Assembly (NCBI GenBank): GCA_900314885.1
Contig: OMWY01000001.1
Location: forward strand, 124,001-188,000
Source: an uncultured Eubacteriales bacterium
GTDB lineage: Bacteria > Bacillota > Clostridia > Lachnospirales > Lachnospiraceae
Reading direction: 5' to 3'
Length of the DNA stretch: 64,000 nucleotides
The notes beneath the pieces were generated by a model. The model had not been told where the DNA came from, searched no databases, and saw only the letters and a list, made by a program, of their open reading frames with translations. Numbering within the stretch: the stretch's first letter is position 1; the number at the start of each line of letters is the position of its first letter. This document shows, piece by piece, positions 42,589 through 52,582 of the stretch. The position numbers and the translations under genes were made by a program.

Positions 42589-44985
42589 ATGTTCAAAATA
42601 AAATGGGATCCCGATAATAATGGGGTATTGTTATCGGAATACATAGAAGAAAGTGAATCATTAAATTCTCCAAGGCCGGTTTACGTAGACGAACTGAAAA
42701 TGCTGGGACTTGATGAAGCGTTTGTGCTTCCCAATGAAAATGTTCCTGTATGTTGGGAGACGGATCGTAAGTATTTTTACTGCGGAGAGATTATTGCTGA
42801 GACGCAGAAGGGAAATATTTATGAGGATCCCAAGGTGATAGTCCATGAGGAGCACAGAGGCAGGGAAATAGCCCCTATTGACTTGGTAAAGCTGATTCAG
42901 ATCAACTCTAAAATGATTGCTGTTGCTGAAGACGAAGCAATGGATTTTATCAAAGAGACATATGAGAAGTATCAGAACAAGGTTTCTGGATTTGTGGTCG
43001 CGTTTAGTGGAGGAAAAGATTCTCAAGTAATTCTAGACTTGGTTAGCAGGGTGATACCACATGAAAAGTTTACTCCTGTCTTTACTAATACGGGAATGGA
43101 ACTGCCTTGTACGCTTGAAACAATAAAAACTACAGAAGAGCACTATAGGAAAAAATATGCTGGCTTCAAGCTCGAACAGGCCAAGAGCGATAAGTCGGCG
43201 CTGGACATGTGGAAAAGTTATGGACCACCCAGCAGAATGAATCGTTGGTGCTGTTCTGTATTAAAAACGGCTCTTTTTGGCAGAAAAATGAAGGAATTAT
43301 TAAATGTTTCTTCACAGCCTAAACTCATCGTTTTTGAAGGTGTTAGAAACGATGAAAGCGCCAGAAGAGAGTCATATAACAGGGTGGGTGTCGGAGTAAA
43401 GCATGTAAACCTCACTAACTGCAGACCGATTTTAAAATGGAATGCGACAGAAACATACCTTTATCTTTTTAAGAACGGGGTAAAACTTAATCCTGCATAT
43501 ACAATGGGACTGACGAGGGTCGGATGCGGGGTATGTCCATTTGCCTCTGATTGGTCGGAATTTGTTATTCGTAAGAGATATCCGCAGATTGCAAAGGATT
43601 ATATAGGCGTTGTTGAGGACATGGCACGTAATATAGGCATCACCTCTCAACCTAAGATTGATGAATACATTTCTTCTGGGAATTGGAAGAAAAATGCCGG
43701 AGGCAAAGGCCTGCAACCAGATCCATCTAGGATGGATATTATTTCAAAGGAGCCAAACTTTGAGTGTATTGTCAAAAATCCGAAAGGCAATTGGGAAACA
43801 TGGTTTTCGACCATTGGCGAATATTTTCTCGAAAAAATTGATGATACATACTATAAGGGCGAATTGAAATTTGAAGGGCAGGTAGTTAAGTTCGAGGTCC
43901 GTTATGGTGATAACACGATTAGATTTAAAGCCATTGGGACCACAAACAAAATAATGCTTATCAGTTATCTTTCAAAAGCATTTACAAAAACTGCTTATTG
44001 CGAACTTTGCGGTGTATGTGAAATTGAATGTCCTACGGGGGCGTTAACTGTACGAGATTCAATTCAAATTGATAGATCGAAGTGTGTGCACTGCCATAAC
44101 TGCTTTGAAATCAATACTAAAGGCTGCATCATAGCTACCAGAAAAATGGTATATGAAGGAGGAAAATCAATGGGCGGGACTGCGACGAAAACTTCAGGGA
44201 TAGATAAGTATTCTACATTCGGCTTAAGAGAAGAATGGCTCAATGCATTTTTTGAGGAAATGGACGACTGGTTTGAAGGTTATGCTAATCTTGGCCCGAA
44301 GCAGATTCCTGCCATGCTTAATTGGCTTAGGGAAGCAGAACTCGTAGATCCAAAAGAGAAGAAAACGACAGAACTGGCTCAGTTGCTCAAACCCATATAT
44401 GATTCGAATCCGTCGCTTGTTTGGCAAATAATATGGATTAATCTTTCGTTTAATTCACCAATTGTAAATTGGTATGTAAACAATGCTAAAAGCGAAGTCG
44501 ATTATTCTAAGCCGGAATTGGTAGAACTATTAAAAGAGACTTACCCTACGCTTAAAGGGGCTACACTGAAAAACCCCGTGGACGCGCTGGTTAATATGTT
44601 CTGCTATTCTCCATTGGGGACCGTGGATATGAATGATGATATCAGCCTTAAAGTTGGGCTCCTGAAAAAGAAGGGAGTCGCTGTTAAAACGGTCAGAAAG
44701 TACGGAACTTCTAAGATTTCTTCTGCGGCAGTCGCATATTTACTATACAAAAATGCAGAAGTTAACAATATGTATGAGCTTACAGTATCAGATATCTATG
44801 AAAAGGGATATATGGGAGTAAGCAATATATTCAACATGGACAGTGAGAGTTTTCTGAATGCACTTAGAGGACTTACAAACAATGAGATACTCTCCGCAGA
44901 TCTTTTGGGCGGCCTAGAGAATATCCACCTTGCTAGTGAGTTTAAATCATTGAATGTACTAAAGAGAGCGATTAAGAAGATATAA
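42589..44985 (+). CDS. brxP: BrxP-like PAPS-reductase/ferredoxin/DUF4007 fusion (BREX type 4)
   Basis: This 798-aa protein has an N-terminal domain (~1-130) and then a PAPS reductase/DndC-like ATP pyrophosphatase domain. The PP-loop SGGKDS is at 140-145 and Cys pairs lie in RWCCSVLK (~221-222) and GCGVCPFA (~312, 315). A two-cluster 4Fe-4S ferredoxin-type segment covers ~471-510 (CELCGVCEIECPTGAL and KCVHCHNCFEIN). A helical C-terminal region (~530-798, GIDKYSTFGLREEW onward) matches what I know as DUF4007. PAPS-reductase-like proteins replace the PglX methylase in type 4 BREX. Chemistry on DNA using activated sulfur is an inference. Confidence 0.85.
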   Translation: MFKIKWDPDNNGVLLSEYIEESESLNSPRPVYVDELKMLGLDEAFVLPNENVPVCWETDRKYFYCGEIIAETQKGNIYEDPKVIVHEEHRGREIAPIDLVKLIQINSKMIAVAEDEAMDFIKETYEKYQNKVSGFVVAFSGGKDSQVILDLVSRVIPHEKFTPVFTNTGMELPCTLETIKTTEEHYRKKYAGFKLEQAKSDKSALDMWKSYGPPSRMNRWCCSVLKTALFGRKMKELLNVSSQPKLIVFEGVRNDESARRESYNRVGVGVKHVNLTNCRPILKWNATETYLYLFKNGVKLNPAYTMGLTRVGCGVCPFASDWSEFVIRKRYPQIAKDYIGVVEDMARNIGITSQPKIDEYISSGNWKKNAGGKGLQPDPSRMDIISKEPNFECIVKNPKGNWETWFSTIGEYFLEKIDDTYYKGELKFEGQVVKFEVRYGDNTIRFKAIGTTNKIMLISYLSKAFTKTAYCELCGVCEIECPTGALTVRDSIQIDRSKCVHCHNCFEINTKGCIIATRKMVYEGGKSMGGTATKTSGIDKYSTFGLREEWLNAFFEEMDDWFEGYANLGPKQIPAMLNWLREAELVDPKEKKTTELAQLLKPIYDSNPSLVWQIIWINLSFNSPIVNWYVNNAKSEVDYSKPELVELLKETYPTLKGATLKNPVDALVNMFCYSPLGTVDMNDDISLKVGLLKKKGVAVKTVRKYGTSKISSAAVAYLLYKNAEVNNMYELTVSDIYEKGYMGVSNIFNMDSESFLNALRGLTNNEILSADLLGGLENIHLASEFKSLNVLKRAIKKI

Positions 44986-44986
44986 A

Positions 44987-45178
44987 ATGAAAAAATGTAC
45001 CAATTGCAATAAAGAGCTCGAAAAAGATGAGATTGCGCTTTGTAAGAAACTGTTAGGAAAGAAGACAAAACAGTTCCTGTGCATAAACTGCCTAAGCGAA
45101 TATTTGAATACAGATCAGGATCTGCTCTTACAGAAAATAGAGCAGTTCAAAGAAGAAGGATGCACGCTATTTTTGTAA
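44987..45178 (+). CDS. Small zinc-ribbon protein in the BREX-like operon
   Basis: This 63-aa protein has two CxxC pairs (CTNCNKELEKDE near the start and LCINCLSEYL at ~31-40) plus an extra Cys at 19, giving a treble-clef/zinc-ribbon look. A helical acidic C-terminus follows. It starts 1 nt after the brxP stop and ends 16 nt before brxC, so it is firmly inside the operon. The family is not named by me. It could be a metal-binding adaptor for BrxP or a nucleic-acid binder. Confidence 0.7.
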   Translation: MKKCTNCNKELEKDEIALCKKLLGKKTKQFLCINCLSEYLNTDQDLLLQKIEQFKEEGCTLFL

Positions 45179-45194
45179 AAGGAGAGACGGACGT

Positions 45195-48100
45195 ATGAAA
45201 TATTCAGAGATTATTGGTGTTGAAAAACACTTTAAATCGGCGTTTGATATTACGTCTGATACGGGTGATGCCTGGAAAACATTCATTTCAAATGAAAGAT
45301 TTGAGAATAATCTAAGCCAGATTATTAAAAGCTTTACTTCACCGGTGTTTAATAACAGGAAGTCAATATGGATTCAGGGCACCTATGGTACAGGTAAGAG
45401 TCACTCACTTTCTGTTATCAAGCACTTGCTGTGCGATGATTACGATAAAATTGAGGACTATCTTCCTCGCATCAATCAAAGTCAGTTAAGAACCAGCATT
45501 ACAAACTTCAGGAAAAACAAAAGGGTTTTCCCGGTGGTGCTGAAAGGCATATACACTATCACTGATGTAGCAGATCTGACCTACACTATTCAGCAACAGG
45601 TGGCGGAAGCTCTGGGAGATATCGAGATCTCGACGAAGACTGATTTTGAATCGGTTATTCAGATACTTGAGAAGGGAACTCTCGATTCCTTCTTTGAGAA
45701 TCTTCTTGAAAATAATGTCGAATTACATAGTTATGCGTCGAATAAAGAGCAGCTTATCAATGCACTAAAAAATAATGAAACTAAAGTTATAAGAATCATA
45801 GCAGATGAATTAAAAAAAGCGGGTCTTGGTGGCTTTAGAACCCATAATATTATCGAGTGGCTAACAGAAATTAAGAAGGAACTAAAGGAGAGAGGTATTG
45901 CCGATTATTTGCTCATTATCTGGGACGAGTTTACTTCGCTGCTAGACATTCCGGCAAGAAGAAGCATACTCAATGTGATGCAGGACATAGCAGAACTCAG
46001 CTATTCGGAAGTTGATGATAATACAGATACATTGGGCGTATATCTGCTTTTAGTTACCCATAAAAAATTGGAGGCAACGGAATCCTATAAAGAACTAAAA
46101 GAAGACGAGAGAAATATGGCAAAGGCGCGATTTGTCGAGCTGGATTATGGTATGCAACCAACTACTACGTTCCATATTCTTTCGGGCGCACTGGATCGAA
46201 AAAATCCTGAGAAACTGAACGAATTGGTTCAGCATAACTTCTTGGATGTTCCCAGTGTTAGAACTCTTGTAGATAAAGTGGTGGACAGCGATACTGCTAA
46301 TGCTGCTGAAATAAAGGAAAAGATAATAAGTCTTTATCCATTCCATCCATATACGTCTTACCTAGCAACTTTTGTTTCACGAGTTGTCGGTGAAGCAGAA
46401 AGAAGTATTTTCGGCTTTCTGAATGATGAGGATTATGGCTTTAAGAAATACATAGAGAACAATATAGAAGACTCAAAATTCTTAACCGCTGATTATGTAT
46501 GGGATTTCTTTTATAGGACCTTCGAGACAAGTTCTGCAGGGCATTTTGATGCAATTACGAATAAATATAAATTGTCCGGGGAAACAGTAACTAATAAAGG
46601 GTCTAATTATCTTGCGGTTTTTAAGGTTATCCTGCTGCTGAATATTTTGTATAGGGTAACAACCACGGATGCTGACACGTCTGAACGTAATATGGTTAAC
46701 CCAAGTACAGATAATATCAAGGCAGCTTTCAGCGGAGTCCTTGAAGACAGCGAGGTCAGTAGCATACTTGATTATCTTGATGATGCGCAGATTCTTCATA
46801 GGAATCCTGAGGGAGTATTCGAAGTTTCCTCATCTTCATTGCCTCAAAAGAAGATCCTTGAAGAGAAAAAAAGAATATATCCTTCAAAAGAAGATATAAG
46901 TAAGGTTGTCGAAGAGTATTCGGTAACCGCACTAGGAAAGCTTCAGACCAATATTTCAAGAAGTGTACCAAGAGAACTTGATGCGCAGGTATTCTGGGGA
47001 GGTGAGAAAGAACATCTTCTAAAGGGAAAAATAACTGCAAAATTTAAACACTCATATACCATTAATGTAGCGATTGTCCTGTATCGTGGAGCTACAAAAG
47101 AACTTGATGATCTTCTCGGAAGAACAGAAACTGATCAGAATACATCCAGAGATATGTTCGTGAGGTTGTCCAAGGAAGAAGACTTTAAGAATATCGTCTT
47201 TGTACTTGTTAATACTGAACTTGGCAATAGGAGATTTGAGGCTTACATGGACAGCCTTGCACAGGAGGCTGTAGCTCGATCCCTTCAGATGGATGAGGAG
47301 CGTATCGAAGGACAGAAGAATGCTGAAAAGTGGATTACACAATGGACGGAAGAAATCATAGCTTCTGGAATGGCTGATATGGTTTTCAGAGGCGATGTGA
47401 TTCATGTTCCATTTAACCTGTGTAACAAGCATTTGAAGGATAGTTATGTAAAGACAATTTTCAAATATGGTCTGGATTCGCTCCCGGTTCCTAATACAGC
47501 ATGGAAGCACCAAACAAGTAAAAAAGCAGTTGAACTCGTACTGTATTCTGCAAGCAAGAGTGAATTGGAACAGAATGCCACAAGCAATGATGGAGCTGTA
47601 AAGTATTTGCTGGTGGATGGTTCAACCATGCTTTTTGATAACAAGCTGGAACTTATTTCAGATGACGAAAATGTGCCGGTGGTTAAGGTATGTAAAGAGG
47701 TCGAAAGGATACTTGAGGAAAAGAAAAATGACACGTCGATAAATTTGGCGGAAGAATTAAAATTCCTGGCAAGCCCAGAATATGGCTATTATCAGAATCG
47801 TTTGTTCATGGGGGCGTTAGCGTTTGCATTAAGACCTTATGTTGACAGATTATACACTTCAGGAAATGGTCAACGAATCGATAAAACCGTAATGAAGGAT
47901 ATTGTTGTGGCTATCTTTACCTATTGGGAAAGCGGGCGATTCAACGACAAGTGTGTAGTTAGAATGAGTACGGAGGAAGAACGTTCTTTAACAGAAAAAC
48001 TCAATGAGATATTTGGAATTGACGATCAGGAAGGGCTGCTTGGGACAAAGTGGGCAATAAGAACCAAATTTAAAGAGCAGAACAAAGCTCCACTATGGGC

Positions 48101-48692
48101 TCTTAAGTATATTGGGAATACATCTGATAAATATAAAAAGTTTATCGATAAGATGTTTAAGTTCTCAAAAAGCACAGATGAAAGTATTCAGCAAAGCTTC
48201 ATTGTGGATTTACTGGAAGGAATTAAGACCTTTGATGTTGAACTTTCTTCAGCATTAGCGAGTGTTGAAAGTTCACAGTGCCTGGATAATTTTATAATTA
48301 AAGAGCTGAGTGCGATAGGCGAAGATGCTTCCTCTCTTCAAGATGTCAAAGCATTTCTTGGTGGAAAGCTTTCTGGTGAGATTGTTTTTTGGGAAGAAGA
48401 CGATATCCATGAACAGATTCTAATGTGGAAAATTATTAAATCAACGCCTTCGCCAGAACCGCCTACAGAAGATAACATAGATGATGGAGGAGAAACTAAT
48501 ACTCAGAGGGAAGATAATTGCCAAGGAACGTCGGTTAGGGAAAATGATGGCAATGCATCTCAGGAAATCCGCAGCCGCGTAAAGGAAAAGGTTGAGGCAA
48601 ATAAAGATAATGCTGAAAAGTTGTACCAGTTACTGATGCTGTTAGCAGATCGTTATGGCAATGTACTGAAGGATATAGACGAATTTTTATAA
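45195..48692 (+). CDS. brxC: BrxC/PglY-like ATPase
   Basis: This 1165-aa P-loop ATPase has Walker A GTYGTGKSH at ~62-70 and Walker B LLIIWDEFTSLL at ~238-249. Long helical and beta regions follow. An acidic, low-complexity linker (~1080-1120, PSPEPPTEDN...) precedes a C-terminal helical tail. Length and P-loop position match BrxC/PglY, the large ATPase present in all BREX types. AAAGGAGAGACGG precedes the ATG. BrxC is needed for both DNA marking and phage exclusion in studied BREX systems. Confidence 0.88.
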   Translation: MKYSEIIGVEKHFKSAFDITSDTGDAWKTFISNERFENNLSQIIKSFTSPVFNNRKSIWIQGTYGTGKSHSLSVIKHLLCDDYDKIEDYLPRINQSQLRTSITNFRKNKRVFPVVLKGIYTITDVADLTYTIQQQVAEALGDIEISTKTDFESVIQILEKGTLDSFFENLLENNVELHSYASNKEQLINALKNNETKVIRIIADELKKAGLGGFRTHNIIEWLTEIKKELKERGIADYLLIIWDEFTSLLDIPARRSILNVMQDIAELSYSEVDDNTDTLGVYLLLVTHKKLEATESYKELKEDERNMAKARFVELDYGMQPTTTFHILSGALDRKNPEKLNELVQHNFLDVPSVRTLVDKVVDSDTANAAEIKEKIISLYPFHPYTSYLATFVSRVVGEAERSIFGFLNDEDYGFKKYIENNIEDSKFLTADYVWDFFYRTFETSSAGHFDAITNKYKLSGETVTNKGSNYLAVFKVILLLNILYRVTTTDADTSERNMVNPSTDNIKAAFSGVLEDSEVSSILDYLDDAQILHRNPEGVFEVSSSSLPQKKILEEKKRIYPSKEDISKVVEEYSVTALGKLQTNISRSVPRELDAQVFWGGEKEHLLKGKITAKFKHSYTINVAIVLYRGATKELDDLLGRTETDQNTSRDMFVRLSKEEDFKNIVFVLVNTELGNRRFEAYMDSLAQEAVARSLQMDEERIEGQKNAEKWITQWTEEIIASGMADMVFRGDVIHVPFNLCNKHLKDSYVKTIFKYGLDSLPVPNTAWKHQTSKKAVELVLYSASKSELEQNATSNDGAVKYLLVDGSTMLFDNKLELISDDENVPVVKVCKEVERILEEKKNDTSINLAEELKFLASPEYGYYQNRLFMGALAFALRPYVDRLYTSGNGQRIDKTVMKDIVVAIFTYWESGRFNDKCVVRMSTEEERSLTEKLNEIFGIDDQEGLLGTKWAIRTKFKEQNKAPLWALKYIGNTSDKYKKFIDKMFKFSKSTDESIQQSFIVDLLEGIKTFDVELSSALASVESSQCLDNFIIKELSAIGEDASSLQDVKAFLGGKLSGEIVFWEEDDIHEQILMWKIIKSTPSPEPPTEDNIDDGGETNTQREDNCQGTSVRENDGNASQEIRSRVKEKVEANKDNAEKLYQLLMLLADRYGNVLKDIDEFL

Positions 48693-48711
48693 GTGTTGGG
48701 GGGCTTGCTGA

Positions 48712-51156
48712 ATGGATATAGAGGCCTTACTGGATTCAATTAAGAAAGATGCAAAAAAGAGTGGGTCATATGACAGATATCCTGTTCGATTTTTGAGCAT
48801 GAAATATGGAGAAGGAACTTCTGCTGCATTAATGAAATTGCAGCAGAATATTCCTAACACCGAATTTTTCGATATCCAAAATATACTTCCATATGAAGAT
48901 GCTTGGATTACTACAGATCGATTAAGAAAGGCCGTCTATAATCTTGACCCCGCAAAGAATCATTTAATTGTGGGTTTTTCAGAATATTCAAGATTTTTGT
49001 CGCGAGCTGATTTTATAACTTTGGTGATTAGTCTACTTGAGTTAGAGAATCCAGAAGATAATCCCAAAAGGCGAATATATATTCCTTGTTTTGCATTGTA
49101 TAGCCAGCTAAAAAAAACCGTTAAGCAGTATCACAGAAGATTTGATACATACAACCCTTTTATCAATGAAACAGATATAGAGGATTTGCCAAGAATTTAT
49201 TTCATTGATGATAATCTAGAAATCGGTGATCGCAGCAATGAAGTAGATAATTCGGCTGAATGGTTCGGTATGTGGAGAAATCCGGACATTGATACGTCGG
49301 TACCAATAATTTGCATGTCAAAGACACTGCTTTACTTTTATGGTCAGGCAAGTCCAGATAATGTATATAACATAAAAAGAATCAAGACATATTGTGATAT
49401 GCTGGGGTATATGTTTTCGGTCTATGACATGCGGGGCTACAAGAAGAATCCGGAAAAATTTTATAAGATCTTCTTGAATGACATTAGAACAACAAGAATT
49501 TGCGATATCAACGCACTCATACTTCGAAAAGCAAATACATTATCTATCGACATCGATAATTTTTATCAACTGTGGAAAGCAAATGATACATATATGCATT
49601 GGTTGATACAAAACTATGTCCTTAGAAACTATCCGACCGATTCATATCTTTATAATGTGATGAATCAGTTAGAAGATTTGTCTGATTCCGAACTTATTGA
49701 GACGGTATATAAATATGCCGTTGCTGCTCATAACACTAACTTTTGTGAAGAAAGGAAGAAAATAGTTGCCAGCATCAAAAAGGTAGACCGCGAGGTTAAA
49801 TTCACAGATCGTCTGGTGGCTTATTACAATAGCTTTCTTATTGAACTTATTAGGCGTAAGACATCCGAGAGTATTGATGCGATAGATTTTACAAAAGATG
49901 AACCAATTATATTAAATCATGAATCTGTACTCTCATCGGCAATTGAAGATGAAGTAAAGCCATTTTTAACAGACTCCAGTCAATATGAACGCCAACTGAC
50001 AGTATGGCTTTATCGAATGAATCTTCTTGAGAGAGAGGAAATCAATGATATTTATCCTAAGTTTTATGACTATCTAACTGCTGAAGCTGGACAGTCAGAT
50101 CCGGAATCTTATTCTGAAAAGTTCGATGCATACTTCTCAGAATATCGGAAGTACAGACTGGAACTTTGTAAATCCGGTAAATATGATGAACTCATTGGAA
50201 GATGGAATAAAACCCCAGAGGAGTTTTACTCCTGGTATACGGATTCTGAAATTGAGCATGCGGAGGTGGCAATTAAGAAAAAAGGTTTTACGGGAAATGT
50301 ATATGTGTTGGATGGTGTCGGCGCTGAGTATTTGGGTTACCTCAGTAGCCTATTAGAGAAAAAAGGGGAAACCATTGTATATAGTGCATATACAAAATGT
50401 CATATTCCTTCTATAACTAAGCAGGCAAAAGATTGCTATCCATCCGAATATATATGGATTTCAGATTATGACCAGAAAGTTATTCATGGTGGAATATACT
50501 ATCCAGTTACGAATCTGGAGAGTTCTCTCGAGATAATTGATGATATTGTTTCTCAGATAGTAATGAAAGAAGGAGAGGAACCGTTTGCCATCACTGCTGA
50601 TCATGGGAGTACGATAAGCCATAAAATCTGTAAAAAGGGGAAAAAGTATAATTTTGAGAAAGCGGAGCATGATGGAAGATGCTACCAAAGGAAAGATGAT
50701 ACATATGTAGCAGAATCCGACGATTATTTGCTATATGAAGATGAGTTTTCCAGGAAATGGGTTATTGCATTAAATAGCCAATCACTATATAACAATTCGA
50801 AGTATGTTGTTCATGGTGGCGCAACACTGGAAGAAGTACTTGTTCCTGTTATTATAGCGCAGCGAGGAAGGACCGTTAGTAAGACATTCAGAGTTAAGCC
50901 AGATCAGTTGAAAGTGTCGGGACTTCAAAAAACAGTTGCATTTAAGATTAGTCCGGATCCGAAAGATACACCGGTGAAACTGACTGCAGCAGATGGTACA
51001 AATACCGTCTTGAAATATGATCAGGAACTGAAAGTATGGAAAGGCGATTTAAATAGAGGAATTGAACAGGATATTGAAGTACATATAGCTGACAAGAGTT
51101 ATAACTTCAGAACTGTTCCTTCTACACACATGGGGGATGATTTGTTCGATGACTGA
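48712..51156 (+). CDS. pglZ: PglZ-domain protein (BREX phosphatase-like)
   Basis: This 814-aa protein has a long N-terminal helical region (1-500) and the PglZ alkaline-phosphatase-superfamily core (~525-720). Metal ligands are recognisable in YVLDGVGAEYLG (Asp ~534), FAITADHGST (Asp630, His631) and the downstream VVHGGATLEEVLVPVI. A beta-rich C-terminal domain follows. PglZ is the hallmark protein shared by BREX and Pgl systems. The ribosome site GGGGGGC is unusual but well spaced. It overlaps brxL by 8 nt. Confidence 0.93.
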   Translation: MDIEALLDSIKKDAKKSGSYDRYPVRFLSMKYGEGTSAALMKLQQNIPNTEFFDIQNILPYEDAWITTDRLRKAVYNLDPAKNHLIVGFSEYSRFLSRADFITLVISLLELENPEDNPKRRIYIPCFALYSQLKKTVKQYHRRFDTYNPFINETDIEDLPRIYFIDDNLEIGDRSNEVDNSAEWFGMWRNPDIDTSVPIICMSKTLLYFYGQASPDNVYNIKRIKTYCDMLGYMFSVYDMRGYKKNPEKFYKIFLNDIRTTRICDINALILRKANTLSIDIDNFYQLWKANDTYMHWLIQNYVLRNYPTDSYLYNVMNQLEDLSDSELIETVYKYAVAAHNTNFCEERKKIVASIKKVDREVKFTDRLVAYYNSFLIELIRRKTSESIDAIDFTKDEPIILNHESVLSSAIEDEVKPFLTDSSQYERQLTVWLYRMNLLEREEINDIYPKFYDYLTAEAGQSDPESYSEKFDAYFSEYRKYRLELCKSGKYDELIGRWNKTPEEFYSWYTDSEIEHAEVAIKKKGFTGNVYVLDGVGAEYLGYLSSLLEKKGETIVYSAYTKCHIPSITKQAKDCYPSEYIWISDYDQKVIHGGIYYPVTNLESSLEIIDDIVSQIVMKEGEEPFAITADHGSTISHKICKKGKKYNFEKAEHDGRCYQRKDDTYVAESDDYLLYEDEFSRKWVIALNSQSLYNNSKYVVHGGATLEEVLVPVIIAQRGRTVSKTFRVKPDQLKVSGLQKTVAFKISPDPKDTPVKLTAADGTNTVLKYDQELKVWKGDLNRGIEQDIEVHIADKSYNFRTVPSTHMGDDLFDD

Positions 51157-52582
51157 ACTTGATAATAAAATACATGATATATTCCCGGAGGAATCTATCT
51201 ATAAGACACCTACCCGCTACAACATGTTTGCTGGAATAAATCTGCCATCTTACATCAAAGACTGGCTGATAAAACGTTATTCTGACGAAAAAGAAAATGT
51301 TGATAAAGAGGCACTTTTTGCCTTTTTGGAAAAACATATTCCAACAAAAGATAGTGATATTAAGAGCCGATTGATGAAGGGAGAGACCATCCAGATTCTT
51401 GTAAGGATTATCGTGGAATCGGATCTCAAATCGGGTTTGTTTAAATTTTCTATTCCTGATATCGGTATAAAGAGCAATGAAGGAAGAATCAGTGATTATG
51501 TAATGCGTTCTCAGAAAGGAAATCTGAAGGAAGGTGAAAACTGGGGCATAGTAACACTGGAATATGTACAGCCTGAGGGACGGGAAAAAGGCTATGCCGA
51601 TCTTGTGAAGTTTAAGCCGTTCAAACCGTATTCACCAGATCTTGATTATTATTGCGAGGCGCGCAAGAGATTTAATACTCAAGAATGGATTGACTTTATC
51701 ATTCGCTGTATGGAATATAATCCGGATTCCTCACAATTTGAGTCGTATACACAGAAGTTATTATTCATTTCCAGACTGTTGGTATTTTGCGAGCCGAACT
51801 TGAATATGATCGAATTGGCTCCTAAAGGAACGGGAAAGTCGTATATTTTTAACAACCTCAGCAAGTACGGCTGGATGATTAGCGGTGGCAAAGTAACAAG
51901 AGCAAAACTATTTTATGATATGGCTGCGAATAAGCCGGGCATCATTCCAAATTATGAATTTGTTTCCATGGACGAGATCAAGACGATCGTTTTTGGAGAT
52001 AAAGAGGAACTCCAAGGCGCTTTAAAAGGCTACCTTGAGAATGGCTCTTTTACAATGGGACATGCAAAACAGACGTCGACTGCAGGGCTGATCCTTCTTG
52101 GAAATATTGATCTGGATAATCATAGAATGCCTATCAATAAAAGATATTTCCAAGAGCTGCCGGAAGTATTTCATGATACTGCACTCTTAGATAGGTTCCA
52201 TGGAATGATAGAAGGATGGTATCTACCAAGAATTACTGAAGATTTAAAACTCGAGGGATATTCCTTAAACGTAGAATATTTTTCTGAGATACTATCTATG
52301 CAGAGGGGAATGTCTAAGTATGCTTCGGTAGTAACTGATATGCTTGATATTCCGAAAAACGCAGATACCCGTGACACTACGGCAATTATTCGTTTAGCAA
52401 CAGCATATATGAAAATACTGTTTCCAGATGTCAAATCTGTTGGGGATATCAGCAAAGAGGATTTTGAGACGTACTGCTTCCGACCTGCTTTTGAAAAGAG
52501 AAAGATAATACGTAACCAGCTTTCACTTGCGGATATGGAATACAATCCGACAATGCCGGACATTAAGGTAAGAGATCTATGA
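51149..52582 (+). CDS. brxL: BrxL-like AAA+ protein lacking the usual C-terminal Lon protease domain
   Basis: The AAA+ core has Walker A APKGTGKSY (~224-232) and Walker B FVSMDEI. A GHAKQTSTAGLILLGNID segment and an arginine-finger region near LDRFHGMIEGW follow, all characteristic of BrxL. I start at ATG 51149, because the GGGGGAT within the pglZ end precedes it; ATG 51137 is in frame. The protein is 477 aa and ends soon after the ATPase module. BrxL proteins of type 1 BREX are ~680 aa with a Lon-like C-terminal domain, which I cannot find here. Confidence 0.87.
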   Translation: MTELDNKIHDIFPEESIYKTPTRYNMFAGINLPSYIKDWLIKRYSDEKENVDKEALFAFLEKHIPTKDSDIKSRLMKGETIQILVRIIVESDLKSGLFKFSIPDIGIKSNEGRISDYVMRSQKGNLKEGENWGIVTLEYVQPEGREKGYADLVKFKPFKPYSPDLDYYCEARKRFNTQEWIDFIIRCMEYNPDSSQFESYTQKLLFISRLLVFCEPNLNMIELAPKGTGKSYIFNNLSKYGWMISGGKVTRAKLFYDMAANKPGIIPNYEFVSMDEIKTIVFGDKEELQGALKGYLENGSFTMGHAKQTSTAGLILLGNIDLDNHRMPINKRYFQELPEVFHDTALLDRFHGMIEGWYLPRITEDLKLEGYSLNVEYFSEILSMQRGMSKYASVVTDMLDIPKNADTRDTTAIIRLATAYMKILFPDVKSVGDISKEDFETYCFRPAFEKRKIIRNQLSLADMEYNPTMPDIKVRDL

